Counted from the first letter of the stretch, positions 46,813-59,320 are shown. The stretch: DNA of 64,000 nt from Epiperipatus broadwayi (GCA_028023455.1 JAQFVV010006200.1:9410521-9474520), one strand, 5' to 3'. A program made the numbers and translations. The notes: generated by a model from the sequence alone, not told the origin.

Positions 46813-48240
46813 ATCTGTATTATAATGATAGTAGCAATATAGTTATAGGTGTATAACTTCACTAACAATTGTTATTTGGAATGTATTTTATTTGTATTTT
46901 TATTTATCTATGTGTATGCATTAGAATAAATGAGGGGATCAGAAATTAATTAGGAAATCAAATCCTATCTGTTTGTGGTTTCTAAAATATATACACAAGA
47001 ACTGTTGGTATTTTAATGAATTCATTGTAAATAAATTAATTTTTTTCATGTTATGAATATTATTGTCAAAACTGTTTTATCTCATTATAAAGCATGTGTA
47101 AGAGAAATTTGATGTGGTCTGGAGAAAATATGTGATAGGCTTGGGAGTGGTAATGGTAGATGGAGAGAGGGTTGTTAGGGAAAAAAGAGGGATGCATTCT
47201 TTGCAAGTAGAGAGAGAGTTGATCATAATAAAGACTAGTTTAACTCAATTCCCAAATTATAGGTAGAGAAACAGAAGTTATTACAGTAACAATGAATTTC
47301 GATATTGAGATGCAACAGAGTCTTTAATGTGCTGTTTTTTTTAACAGTGAAAAAATAGGGTATTTTATAACAGTGAAATAACTCTTGCAACTAAATGAAC
47401 TGTATATATAAGTATTATTTGCTGAGTTTATTATGCAGACAGTAGACTTAGACCTCCCATGGATGTAACATAAAGTCTTTAAAAAAATTTCATTTAAAAG
47501 ATATTCCATATAATTTTAAAATTATACGGTAATATTATATGACTAATCAATGTTTTCAGCTGCAAGATATGATATACAGACCACTATTATAAAATCATAC
47601 CTTGGAATTGGATACGTGAAATAAAATATATGATTTAAGGTTTTCTAAAAAGTATTTTACAGTGATCTTGAGCATAGTTTTTATGAAAGAGGAAAATCTT
47701 GTTTATATTATAAAGACGATTACACAGATATGTTAAAAAGGGTATTAGTGATTGCTTTCATTAAGAAAATAAGAATAAAGAAAATAAGACTAATAATTAA
47801 GTCTTTCACAGAGAAAAATTTTCTTCAAATGAAGATAAAAGATAGCACCACAAAATATCAACCAGAATAATTGTACCAAAATATTTTTTATGACTATATT
47901 TGTGATTTAAGGATTAGTTTATATAATGATCATTAAAACTTATCTTGGGGTTGCAATAATCATTTGTGAATGATTGCTTATGATTGTGTGATCATTTTCT
48001 TCAATTTGATATGTACATGAGCAACGATGCCACGATGCGCTTTTAATTGACATAGTGACACCTATGTAATACATTTGATAAAGGTGTCAAATTACATTAG
48101 CATTTAGATTTCTTATTCATTTTAATATCAAAATTACACATATATAAACTTCCTCCTATTTGGAAAGATTTTTTTAAAAAACATTCCTAAATTTAACATT
48201 TTTTGCTATTGGTGGAATTTTAATATTTTATTCAAATCAG
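46813..48240. other. AT-rich stretch, nothing recognised
   Basis: No recognised element. Frames such as 47324-47509 (minus) are short and AT-driven. Confidence 0.4.
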
Positions 48241-48274
48241 TGATTGTAGCGCCTCTACAACCGTCTTTCTACCT

Positions 48275-48325
48275 TTTATAACTCTGTGGATGGCTTGTGT
48301 GACCAAGTCGAAACGTCAGTATATT
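48275..48325 (+). ncRNA. Hammerhead-like motif, solitary
   Basis: ATAACT pairs with AGTATAT (one bulge) as stem I. Core CTGTGGA (48284-48290) differs from CUGANGA only at the fourth base. Stem II is GGCTTG/CAAGTC (6 bp with one G-U). GAAACGTC (48310-48317) gives the GAAA box, a minimal stem III and a C at the cleavage position. This type is known in PLE terminal repeats. No GIY-YIG coding is visible within several hundred bp. Confidence 0.55.
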
Positions 48326-48867
48326 AATATTAAAAGTTTTTAACACGGATGAACCCGCAAAATATGTATTTTATATATACATAGTGGCATAAAAGTCCAT
48401 GTAATCACAAACAAATACTAGTAGAATAATGATCTAGAGATAGTTGCTAATAATAAGCTTTAAATCTAGTAGTTATAGTTTTTAATGTGGCAACAGACTG
48501 TAATGACTATCAGTGTTATGAATGATTAAAAAAGAATCCTATATAATCTATTTCATGTGTAAACGAATATTGTGTACAATAATTGGATTATTCTTTTTTA
48601 GAGACGTATATTTTTTCCAGCATATTTGTACATATTAACAAACATCTCGTCAATCTAATATATATAATTACCAGTAAATGCTTTTAATGTTAGAGAAGCT
48701 AAGATATTAATAACAGAAAAAATGATTCATCTTTTTTCTACTAGTCTATGCTTGTAAATAGACTGCAACTGCTAATTATTTAGATCTATAATACTAGATA
48801 AACTTTTACTGGTAATTATATATGTTGATTGTTTTGTAAAGTCCGATTATAGTTTTTCTGTGCAGTT

Positions 48868-48945
48868 TAGAGCAATGGTAGGATGTCAGACTCTAGGATG
48901 TGAAGTCCTAGGATTGATTCCAGTGTTTGCACTTCTGGTTCTTAA
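48868..48945 (+). repeat. Degenerate tRNA-like SINE head
   Basis: A-box-like GTTTAGAGCAATGGTAGG and B-box-like GGATTGATTCC have tRNA-like spacing, with an anticodon-arm-like CAGACTCTAGGATGTG between. No tail or target-site duplication was identified. Confidence 0.4.
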
Positions 48946-49290
48946 CTTCTTATAAATTGACGAAAAAGAAACTTTATGTAATAGTTCATTTTATAATTTT
49001 GTTAAGTAATTGTGATTTATAAGGTTTATTATTAGCATTTGAAATTAATTCTCATATCTTAGTTGCAATCTGTATACAAGCTTAGACAAACAGAAAGTAA
49101 GTAAAATAGTGCTTGCTTGAAGATTTGTGATGATGACATTTTAATAGCAATTATATACTGCCAACATCTGGTATTATATTTTAAATGTCTAATAAAATTC
49201 AAACTTTATTTATAACTTTTTAAATACATTCATTTATTAACAATATTAAAAAGTTAGTATATAACAGAATGTTTTAAGTAGTATTACTTT
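48946..49290. other. Nothing recognised
   Basis: No signal was recognised. Confidence 0.4.
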
Positions 49291-49605
49291 CTCTTTTCTT
49301 CAGGTGTTGCTGGCTTGACTAGTAACAGTATTAGCATGGGAATCGAACCTGAACTTTCAGATTTGTGAATATTTAATTTAAGGTAATGATCTAATTTTGC
49401 TTGACTAGTAACAGTATTAGCATGGGAATCGAACTTGAACTTTCAGATTTGTGAATATTTAATTTAAGGTAATGATCAAATCAAAAGATTATTTTACCAA
49501 AGACAACAATCAGTAGAAATTCTATATACTTATTTATGAGTGACCTCCTAATTTCTCCACTTTTTCCCAAGAGCAAGGAGAATTAATGATTTCCAAGCAA
49601 TATAA
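49291..49605 (-). repeat. SINE-K copy with an internal 86-bp tandem duplication
   Basis: Shares the flank TTTCTTCAGGTGTTG, the B box (minus strand AGGTTCGATTCCC, about 49338) and the downstream CTAATTTCTCCACTTTTTCC with the arms at 3.0-3.3 kb. The segment GCTTGACTAGTAACAG... to about 49398 is repeated immediately, 86 bp on, with its own B box. The A box region is lost or scrambled. Confidence 0.85.
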
Positions 49606-49729
49606 ATTACTAGTAATTTAAGCTTTATATTATTGATAACTGTATATGTAAAAAGGTGCTATAATGCTTGTTTATAATAAATAAATATCAGTTAATGTTG
49701 TTTCATTGGTTTAATATACATGGCTTGAC

Positions 49730-50194
49730 TTAATAAATAAATATATACATGGTTGCAGAGTATCCTTTGATCCATCTATGAGACCATAAAGGAAACAAGT
49801 AGGGCAAATTCTTAATGTCCCTTCCATAAATTCTTGTTGTTGCATCTGTTATTACTATATGAATATTCACATGGGTAGGCTGCTTGCAAACATGCATTGG
49901 CCAGTATGGTAAATTTATTGGCTTTTTACTTCTGTATTTAAGATCAAGAAACACCATGGTCTTTTTTCTCACTTGCTTGATAGGTCTTAATGGAAATATT
50001 GGTTGAGTTTTCTTGAAGTGAAAATGAATGTGTATGGAGGTGAACTTTTTTAACAGGTATTTACAATCAATGACAGACAAAACTAAATCATGATTCTTTT
50101 TCCAGAAAGTTGTAAAGTCACAAGCCAGGAAAGTTGTTGGCAGCCAAAAATGGAAAGTGCTAAGAATCTCCCGATTGTGAACTCTGAAGGTCAC
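49730..50194 (-). CDS. Unidentified 154-codon ORF
   Basis: This is the longest open frame in the window. The composition is not low-complexity: several Trp and His residues, KKNHDLVLSVIDCKYLLKKF, HIHFHFKK and WSHRWIKG. An uninterrupted 154 codons is improbable by chance at this base composition. I recognise no domain, signal peptide or membrane segment. It directly precedes, and is divergent from, the RTE element on the plus strand, so it could be the antisense of an element 5' region or a relic of another transposon. No evidence of splice sites or a promoter was found. Confidence 0.35.
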   Translation of the reverse strand: MTFRVHNREILSTFHFWLPTTFLACDFTTFWKKNHDLVLSVIDCKYLLKKFTSIHIHFHFKKTQPIFPLRPIKQVRKKTMVFLDLKYRSKKPINLPYWPMHVCKQPTHVNIHIVITDATTRIYGRDIKNLPYLFPLWSHRWIKGYSATMYIFIY

Positions 50195-50221
50195 TCCTTT
50201 TACTTAGGTAATTACAATTGT

Positions 50222-52520
50222 AGATGCACTTTCAAGAGAAAGAATTTGGAAGAATATTGAATGGGACATCATTGGACTTTGTGAAGTTAGAAGAAAAGAT
50301 AAAGAGATAATTGATTTAAAAGTGGACATATAATGTATCACAAAAGTGCGAACATTGGAAATCCTGGTGCAGTAGACTTCATTATAAATAAAGTATAAAA
50401 AATATCATTGTGGAGATTGAGGGTGTATTGAACAGAGTGGCAACATTCACTATTCAATTTAATAACAGATATAAAGTGCAGGTAATTTAGGTTTAGGCCT
50501 CAACAAGTTCTCATTGTGATGAAAAGTAGAGAATTTTTATATGGATGTACAAAAAGCTTTTGATCAGATCAAACTACATTTTAAAATTGTCAAGGGAGAC
50601 TTTGATGCTATAATTGGTAAACAATTAAAAGATGAAAGCATTGCAGGAAATTAGGATATGGTAACAGAAATGAGAGAGAATATAGACTTGTGGAGTTTAC
50701 ATAAAAAAAAACTTTTTTTATGAATTTTTCTTTGAGGAATATGCTAAATGGAAATTGATGTCAAAGCATTCAAATAAAGGTACAGTAAAATTGGATTATA
50801 TTTTGACTAACATAAAATATGTATTTCAAGATTATAATTTTTTTAATAAATTCAATACAGGAAGTGATAACCAATTAGTGAGCTGTAAGTTATAATGTAA
50901 AACTAGAGAGACAAAAATTAATAAAAAAAAAACAGTTTTCACAGTTGATATTCATACTGATTAGAAACATTCCAATGATTTTCAGATAGAATGCACAAAT
51001 GGTTTTTTAAATATTAATAGATTTTGAAGATGATTTAGATTTGAATGAAATCAATAGGAAGTGGTGCAAAAAAAGCAACAGATGACCAGTAAAATTTCTA
51101 CCAAAACAACACAATTTATTAAGAAAAAAAAGAAATATGAAAATGTATAAAAATGAAGCATTAAGAAGGATTAAATCTCTAAGAATTTTGTAAAATGGTC
51201 CAAAAAGAGTTAATACTGTAATGATAAAAGAAAATACAATTTCAAATTATCAAGAATAGCTGCAGAAGAGAATAAAAGTCTCAAAAGTGTGGTAGTGCAA
51301 TAAGAAAAAAAAATGGAACTATCAATAAAAAGAGAGATGGCATCATGAAATGCATAGGAGTTCTATTAAAAATTACATAGGAATAAAGAACAAGAAAAAG
51401 TATTTCTTACAACTACTATATTTTCTGAATTGTCAAGGTTTTTGAAGTGAGACATGCAAATAAATCTCACTGATATTTTAAAAATAGCAGTAAAGAATTC
51501 TGACAAGGTTATATATCTAATGTCAGATAAAGATTTACCTGATGATCAGAATAATGCTGTTTTAATATTATTATTATTATTTAAATAGGATGATAAAAAA
51601 TATTGAAAATTACAGACCTATCAGTCTTTTTCCCATTGTATACAAATTTTTTTATCAAAATAATTACAAATTGTTTACAGTAAACTTTGGATTTTTACTA
51701 ACCAAAAGAACAAGTTGGATCTAAAAATAATCTTAGTACAGTCGATCATATCCATGTATTGAGAGAAATTGTAGAAAGATCCAATGTATGTGAGTTGCCA
51801 TTATATTTTGGATGTGTAGATTATGAAAAAGCATTTGATTCTATAAGCATTTTTTCAGTGATTAAAGCATTGAATCATCAAGATATAGATCCAGGATATT
51901 GTCATATTCTGAAGGATATTTATAAAAATGCAACAGTAATGATTAGATTACATAATGATATTAGGAAGATTAACATTAAGAAGGATGTATGATAGGATGA
52001 CTTCATATCTCCAAAACTATTTATAGCAGTTTTGCAAGAAATATTTCATGGATTAAAATGGGAAACTAAGAATGTAAAAGTAAGCAGTCATCTAGATTTT
52101 GCAGATGATGTAATGTTTTTTTTAATAATGTTTCAGAGTTTGTTGCAAGAGTTATCAGATGAAAGTAAAAAAGTAGGATTAAAGATAAATGTTAAAAAGA
52201 CTAAAATAATGTTCAATGAATTTTCTCAAAGAAGAAAATAAAGATTGATAACGATGAGATGGAAGAAGTTAACAACTACAAATATTTTGTTCAGATTATT
52301 GCTACAGATAGTTACATGATGGAGAAAATTAATCATAGAATTAAGCTTTGTTGGAGGGCTTTTGATAGAATTAACTTACTATTAAAAGAAAATATGCTTG
52401 TATGTTTTAAAAGAAAGATTTGTAATAAATGTGTTTACCAGTTCTTACTTATGGATCGGAGACTTGTTACACACCACTTTACAAAGTATGGAGAGATTAG
52501 GATTAACAAAAACAGGTAAT
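50222..52520 (+). pseudogene. RTE-type LINE, endonuclease and reverse transcriptase, heavily mutated
   Basis: Order of recognisable pieces in shifting plus frames. First comes APE endonuclease: WDIIGLCEVRRKDKE (about 50259), RVATFTIQFNNRYKVQV, then NFYMDVQKAFDQIK and GDFDAIIGKQL. The RT follows: NYRPISLFPIVYK (about 51608), VDYEKAFDSIS (51822 on), HLDFADDVMFF (catalytic YADD-like box, about 52090), KVGLKINVKKTKIMFNEFS, NNYKYF and WRAFDRINLLLKENM. Stops, frameshifts and a lost QGD segment kill it. The C-terminal tail present in the 60-kb copy is missing. Similarity is to the RTE proteins common in invertebrates. Confidence 0.85.
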
Positions 52521-54179
52521 GGCTTAATTTTCATTTCACCAGAATTATTTATTCTTTTCATCAATCAAATCATTAATGTTACCATAGCTTTCTGAACTTA
52601 TTTTTAATACAATTCTTATGATTTTTGTTATTTTATCTCCCATTTATATCTTTTTTATTTCAATAAACATCCCTATCAATCTTTATTCACGTTATTATTT
52701 CATCACATGTTTTTTCTATAATTGAATATCAATCATTTCTTTTTCTCTCTCTAATACCAATATACATTTTCCACCTTCCTTATTATTTCATATAGTCATC
52801 TTTTTTCTTCTAAAGAAATAAAAAACTATTTCTTTATTTTTTTTAAAGCCACATATACTGTATGTATATATAATTTTTCCACTTATCATATATAGCCTTA
52901 GTCTGGGGTGCTTTTTTACTTTCATACAACTAAAATGTATTTTTTACTGTTTATATTTTTCTTTCTACACTAATCATAACTGCTATTTATTAATAAAAAA
53001 TTAGACTGAAATTAGAAAAATAATATTTTAAATTATAGGAAAAAATTATTACAAAGTAAAATAACAGAATATCATTACGAAAAACAAAATAAACCAAAAT
53101 ATAGCCTTCTTTATGGAAATTACTAGATACTTAAAATTTAGTCATGCAAGTTGTTCATTAAAATTATGAGGTGGAAGTGAAACTAATTACAATTTCATTC
53201 TATCAATAATAAAGGAAACAAAAAATTAAAGATTGCTTTAGGATTCAATGTTGCTTTATTTAAATATTTGCAGACATAAAAAATAAAACCTAAAAAGTAA
53301 ATGAAACTTTTTATATAAAAGTAAACACAATACAAAAAAAGAGAAGATTTTATTAAATATAAATTATTGAAAAGTTTCTGGTGTGATTTAGTATAATGAT
53401 AGAGTAATGAGCTCAAAAACTAAAAACTTTGAATTGAAGGTCAAATGTCACATGCCCCCATGAGCAACTAACTATTTGATTATTTATTATTGCAAATTTT
53501 AAAAAATATCATAATAAATAAAAACAGTATTGAATATAAATAAAAACTAAAATGGTTTGGAAATTTTAACCATAAAGGAGGGTGGTGGTAAATAATAAAC
53601 TTATAGCTATTGGTAAAAGATATCTAATATGTAAACAAAATATTATATAAAAACAAAAATGTTGCATGAAAAACGGACAATTAATAGCAATACCAAAAGT
53701 ATTTTCAATTAAACAGCTTATTTATGCAAGAACAAAGGAAATTTTAGAAAATTATAATAAATTGAATTATTTATTTAATAAAATTTAGCTATTATTAAAA
53801 ATATTAAAAAATAATGATTTATTTTTATTTTTTAACAACTAAAATAAAAATACGTGATATTTGCAGGTGTTTAAACCCTCTTCTACTTAAAAAAAACACT
53901 ACTCTTAGTGCATTTTCCACTGTTTTATTTTTCTTTAACAGTTTCAACTGCCCAACAGTCTTCTTCCGATCTAAAAAATAAATTGTAATATATTATTTTT
54001 TATATTCATTATATATTTGAGTATAAATATTTTATATTTTAAACATTTAAAATATTCTAAATATTTTAAACATATATTACACACACTCTTAAAAACTAAA
54101 AATAAGCAATATATATGTGTAAACTTATAAAACAAGATCATATTCATATTTATAAATACTATATATTGAAATGAATATT
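52521..54179. other. AT-rich stretch with one weak tRNA-like motif
   Basis: At about 53385-53450 GATTTAGTATAATGATAGAG and GGTCAAATGTC loosely resemble A and B boxes of a decayed SINE. Otherwise no signal. Frames at 53195-53416 and 53971-54207 (minus) are AT-driven. Confidence 0.35.
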
Positions 54180-54720
54180 TCATAGTCAGCAACATGGCCT
54201 TCCACATGGCAGTCAGCTGAAACAGTTTTCATGAGAATAACATTATAAAATAAAAATAAAAACTTAAATAAAGCTATTGAATAAAATAAAAGTATCTTCA
54301 AATAAATGATTAAAAGTAATAATAGAGTTGGAATTTTATAAGAGAATAATAAAAATAATATACATTAAAATAATAAGTTTTATTGTGAGAAAATTTAGAA
54401 TTAGAAAAATGTATTAAAAAAATATGTTTTAATTCAGTTTGAATGAGTTGTTTATTACAAAACCAACTTGATTATGTCAAGCGTTGTTAGCCGAGAGGTC
54501 ATCACAGCTGCCTTGCAAGCAAGTAGTTGGTTGCAGACAGTTGTGGGTTCATGTCCTGGCCGATGCTATGACATATGAGAAAAAAATTTTTTTAGAGGTC
54601 ATCACAGCTGCCTTGCAAGCAAGTACTACCCTGACTAGGAATCCTCATAATGAACTCTAGAAGGAAATCCAGCTCCAAAATAATATGCTTCTGTTTGGTA
54701 CTAATATGCAAGGTATGACC
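54180..54720. repeat. Dispersed repeat, copy 1 (interrupted by a SINE)
   Basis: Segments before and after the SINE match 57100-57490 and 58080-58165. Shared pieces are AAAAGTAATAATAGA, TATGTTTTAATTCA...GAGTTGTTTA and CCTGACTAGGAATCCTCA. No coding. Confidence 0.7.
54478..54625 (+). repeat. tRNA-derived SINE (43.9-kb family) with a 100-bp-spaced repeat of its head
   Basis: GCGTTGTTAGCCGAGAGGTC to GACATATGAG is a copy of the 43.9-kb SINE with decayed CpGs and a decayed B box (GGTTCATGTCC). After its A/T-rich tail, 32 bp of the head (AGAGGTCATCACAGCTGCC...) recur exactly 100 bp downstream (54494-54525 and 54594-54625). Confidence 0.85.
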
Positions 54721-55750
54721 ATTTAATTCCTAGAATGAACCTTTGCAAAATATACACATGGAAGTGTATACTAGTGGCTATTGTTAACTTCAAAAGTAGT
54801 CCCCTTGTGAATCTATACACTTATTAAAATAAATTGTTTTTCTCTTCACTAGTAAAAATTGTAATTATAAATATGTGACTTTTTTGCATATACATTATAA
54901 TATAATTATAGCTTCACTAACGCATGCGAAAAAAGTTGCATATTTATAATTACTGATTAAAATAGCATTGTCATTTCTGGAAGCACACCTGGAACTGATT
55001 CTCAGGAATATTGTTGAGCAGCCGCCTCACATTCTTTTGAATATCAGTTATAATAGAAAAACCTTCATCATCAGTGCAGTTTTTAATTTTGGAAATAACA
55101 AGAAGCTTCAAGTAAATAGGTAGGATAGTCTAATTGTGTAATTGATTTTTGGCCAAAAAGACTATTCATACATCCTTTAATTTCACTCAAATACTCCCAT
55201 ATTTTCATAGCATTTTCACAACATGTTACTTGTAATAGACATAATGTTTCAGTAGCATATTTGCCTATTTTCACACTAACTTTATTATTAATATATTGCT
55301 CAAAATTTTGATCCTCATTTTTACACTAAAGAGTATGCATGGATATTTATTACCTTCTCAATAGCTAATTAACAATTAATTCTATCAGCTTAAAATTTAC
55401 ACATGTGTTAACTTAAACATGTTCAAACATGATTTCAATACGATTATAGCACAGATAACACCGTGGCTATTGGGAAATGAAATAATTACAACTCACATAT
55501 AAGTCCTGAAATTATATAAAAAACTGTTTCATAATGAGACTGATTGATATTTAAAAAAATTAAAATTATATTTTATTATGATCTCTGCATACATATATAC
55601 TAGTTTTGTAGCTAACTATATTATATATAATTTAGAAATACATCGTGTAAATTATTTAATTGCTTGATAAAGGAGTAAATGAATCATGTTGGTTAAGAAA
55701 TAATAAATATACATAATGAAATGAAAAATAAAGTCATAGATAAAATGATG
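54721..55750. other. Nothing recognised
   Basis: AT-rich. A short hairpin-like pair, CATATTTATAATTAC and its relatives, lies at about 54860-54955. No gene. Confidence 0.35.
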
Positions 55751-56600
55751 GAGAAATATAAGTGTCCATGACAATCAAATTCCAAGAGTTTGAGCGTGAG
55801 ATGGATAAATCTCAAGAAAGCAGAAATATACAAACAGATACCTGAAATGATAGTAAAGGAATTAATTCTGAATGCTGTCTCAGAGTATGGAAATAAATTA
55901 CATTAGGTTGCAAAAAAGGAGGAATATTAGAGCAATGCATGGTGCATCAAATAAAACAGCATAAGTTAGAAGTGAAAGCTATGTCTAATACATTTAGTCA
56001 AGTAATTCAAGACAACATGGGAACATAAATTGTGAAATCCATGACTGACATAATGGGAAGCAGTATGGAAAAAATGGAAAAGTTAAAATAGCATATGCAT
56101 AAATTGAAAATACATGAAATAAGGGGATTAAAGATACATATTGAGATGGATCATGACCCTGATTTAATATTGCCATGTTAATCATAATATGTATATAGAG
56201 AAGGAAGTCAATACTGCAAAAAATAATTAACCAATGGAATTTAAGATGAGTGTAATGGAAAATAAATAATTAGTAACATAACTACATACATTAACAAGAA
56301 TTCATAATCTAAGTTAGTGAGGATAAAGATATTCAAAATGATGCCATGTGAAAATGCTCTGAGCAATTTGAATGGACTTTCAGCACTATTTACATTTTAT
56401 AATTTAGCAGGTAAGGAAAAAAGTACCACAACCACAAATTATTTGGAGGTGCAGCCAAGAACTGATGGAATTCATGATATCATTATCCAAAACCCTGTGA
56501 TGATTATGAAAAGTCGATACTCTAAAACTTTTGGAGTTAAAGTCTGTTAAAACAATATTTTGCAGCAGGTGTCTCAAGAGAAATATATAGCAAACATAGA
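55751..56600 (+). pseudogene. Possible decayed coding region, unidentified
   Basis: Composition here is less uniform, and interrupted plus frames have protein-like content, for example KAEIYKQIPEMIVKELILNA near 55820 and a 77-codon frame at 56317-56550. No domain recognised. It might be a transposon ORF relic. Confidence 0.2.
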
Positions 56601-56757
56601 TGACAGTTTATCACAATTCTTTATAAGGCAGATGCTGTCTAATAAATGATTGGGTATTGAAATTATCACAGATTTTCTAGGTGCTATACGCCTGAAAATC
56701 TCAAAACATGAAACACATAAAAAAGTCATCCCATTCTAAAACCATGCAAGCATTTGG

Positions 56758-56769
56758 CCCCCCCCCCCC
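56758..56769. repeat. (C)12 homopolymer
   Basis: Twelve consecutive C residues in otherwise AT-rich DNA. This is the longest G/C homopolymer that I noticed in the window. Confidence 0.9.
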
Positions 56770-57099
56770 AAGTTGTAGAATCAGGTCAGGAAAGATTTTA
56801 TTAGAAAAACATGCAACTAGGTATCAATATTACATAATACCTAGAGAAAGAGTGAAAATAAACTCTCATATAAGGAACATGCAATATTTCTAGACATCAC
56901 AAATAATAGAACCTTTAGGTAAAGGTCAATATCAAACCAGAATAATGGATCTTAAAGGAATGACTAATAAGCTGAATAAAAGGTAAATATACTGCCAGAA
57001 GATTGAAGCCATGTGAAAAACAAAAAAATAAAAATATAGCAATTTTTTTAGTTTTCAGATTTGAGAATATGAAATAAATAATGTCTTATTCATTTCATG

Positions 57100-58165
57100 G
57101 TTAGCCTTGAGATCTTACATATGGTAGTGAGCAGAAATACAAGGATAACATTAAAAAAACTTTGAGAAATTATATAATAAAATAAAAATATATTAGAATT
57201 ATTAAAAGTAATAATAATAGATAAAATTAAAATTTTATAAGGGATTATTAAATGTAATATTTTAAAATAAATAAATAATGTAATATGTTTTTAAAGAATT
57301 AAATTTAAGAGACACTAAATAATAAATTGTATAAAATAAGTTAAAATAGTCAATTCAGTTGTTCTTATCAAAGATTAAAATTTAAGTAAGAAAAATATGT
57401 TTAAAAAATGTATGTTTTAATTCATGTTTGTAAGAGTTGTTTACTACAAAAACAATATTATTAAATATATTAATATTAGAGAAAATAGATTTTAAATGTT
57501 TAAATTAAGAAATCTACACTTTGGTTTAAATTAAAACAAAAAAAGAAAAATAAGGTAACTAAAAGATTAAGACTGTTTTGTGTTTGGAGATAAATTTAAA
57601 AGCAAGGTAAAAATTCACTTAATTAAATAATTATGGCATTTTGAAAATTAAATGTAATTAAAATAAAATGATATCACATAGGTTAAATAAAGTAAGGAGG
57701 TCATCAAGATGTTGAAAACAAAAGTTCGATATTATACATAACTACGGTTTTCTTGAAATTATTATTCCTGATTCTTGTTCTTATTTGCATATCTTATTTG
57801 CATATCATTATTATGATCACTCAGAAAAAGGAGAAACCACTAACTGCAAAATACTTTGATGAACCTAAAAGGCTATGTTTGATGGAATCTTTATACTGAA
57901 CATAAAAGAAAAAAATGCTTAAATATTTTTAATAAGGCACTTCAGACAGGATTGTAGGTCAGAAGAGAGAAATTCCCACCTGTCTAGGAAATGAATACAG
58001 GACAGTATAGTTGTACATTACAAAAGAAAGGAAAATGGTAATGAAAAATAATCAAATAATGTATTCTGTCAAAAGGTAAATTCTAGCCTGACTAGGAATC
58101 CTCACAATGAACTGCAAAAAGAAACCGAGTTTCAAAACAATATGTTACTATTGATATTCCTGTAT
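57100..58165. repeat. Dispersed repeat, copy 2
   Basis: Same orientation as 54180-54720 but longer, with about 590 bp (57490-58080) not represented in copy 1. No coding recognised. Confidence 0.6.
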
Positions 58166-58283
58166 GTAAAGTCTTAGGATTAAAAAAAATGTTTATTGAT
58201 TAGATTGGTATTCCACAGCATTAATAACTTTAATATTTCTGAAGATTTTGTGTAGTAAATAAAATACCTATATAGTTCATGAT

Positions 58284-58755
58284 TCAATACAATAACAAGT
58301 ACTTTCCTGAGATATTTTTTCTCAAATTGTAAGAATGGGTGTGAGATTTAAAGTCATTATTTTTTCCTTTTATTATTTCCTGCTCATACTCAAATCCTAT
58401 TGGTTGAGAGGTTTTAACAAATATTTTATCCTTCAATGTTTTTTTCAAAATATTGTTTATTTTCTTCAATTCACACTACTTATTTATGCTTTTGGACTTT
58501 TTACAATCTATATAGCTTCTCTTAGCATTCTCTGGACATATTGTTCAATTTTGTCCAGAAAACTGATCTCATGATTGGTTAATTTTATGTATGAACAAAT
58601 GGCTGATAAATTAAATTTCTATTTAACTGCCAAAATCTTATCTTTCTTTCTTATATTTATTATATGATTGATCTGTCCAATGCAAAAATTTGAAGAAACT
58701 CCACACATGATATCATATATACTATAATACTCAAAATAAATTTTATCTTTAGGGC
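58284..58755 (-). pseudogene. PLE GIY-YIG fragment plus C-terminal tail, left arm of locus 4
   Basis: Minus frames: GIYDIMCGVSSNFCIGQI, a KKDKILAVK stretch, ISFLDKIEQYVQRMLREAI, then, after stops, a 61-codon open end (58284-58469) with KKINNILKKTLKDKIFVKTS. The LREAI helix with its Glu and the conserved Cys fit a Penelope GIY-YIG domain. YIG has become CIG, and stops follow. Confidence 0.7.
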
Positions 58756-58849
58756 TTGGAAATATTTAAAAAAAAGTAATATCCACACAGTCTACACTAT
58801 TTTATTAAAAAATTAATGAAATATTTTTATGTCCTAAAGATAAAATTTC

Positions 58850-59320
58850 TTTAGATTGTCATGGCATATATGAAATTCCATGTGGAGTTTGTTCACATTC
58901 ATATATTCAACATATCAATTGTAGAATAAGTACAAAGAAGGAAGAATATATTTTGGCAGTTGAAAAGTTATTCACACATAAAATTAACTAACCATAATAT
59001 CAATTATAATAAAACACATATTCTGGCCAAAAATCAACAATATGTTCAAAAACTGCTAAGAAAAATTATATAGATTTTTAAGAGTTCCAAGAGTGTAAAT
59101 GAGAAGTGTGATTTGAAAAAAATAAACAATTTTTGGGAAAAGCTATTGGAAGATAAAATATTTGCTAAAACTTATGAACCAATAGAATTTCTGCATGAGG
59201 AGGAATTAATAAAAGGAAGAAATAATGATTTTAAATCTCACACACTTCCTTATGATTTGAGAAAGAATCTCTGAGGAAAGTTCTTGCTATTGTACTAAAA
59301 CATCAGATAAGTAGCTTTTT
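58850..59320 (+). pseudogene. PLE GIY-YIG fragment plus C-terminal tail, right arm of locus 4
   Basis: Plus frames: HGIYEIPCGVCSHSYIQHI, then KKEEYILAVEKL, QYVQKLLRKII, CDLKKINNFWEKLLEDKIF and NDFKSHTLPYDLRKNL. GIYEIPCG..C...YI is the clearest GIY signature in the window. The Gly of YIG is replaced by Gln, and the Glu of the LREA helix is lost. Frameshifts are present. Confidence 0.8.
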
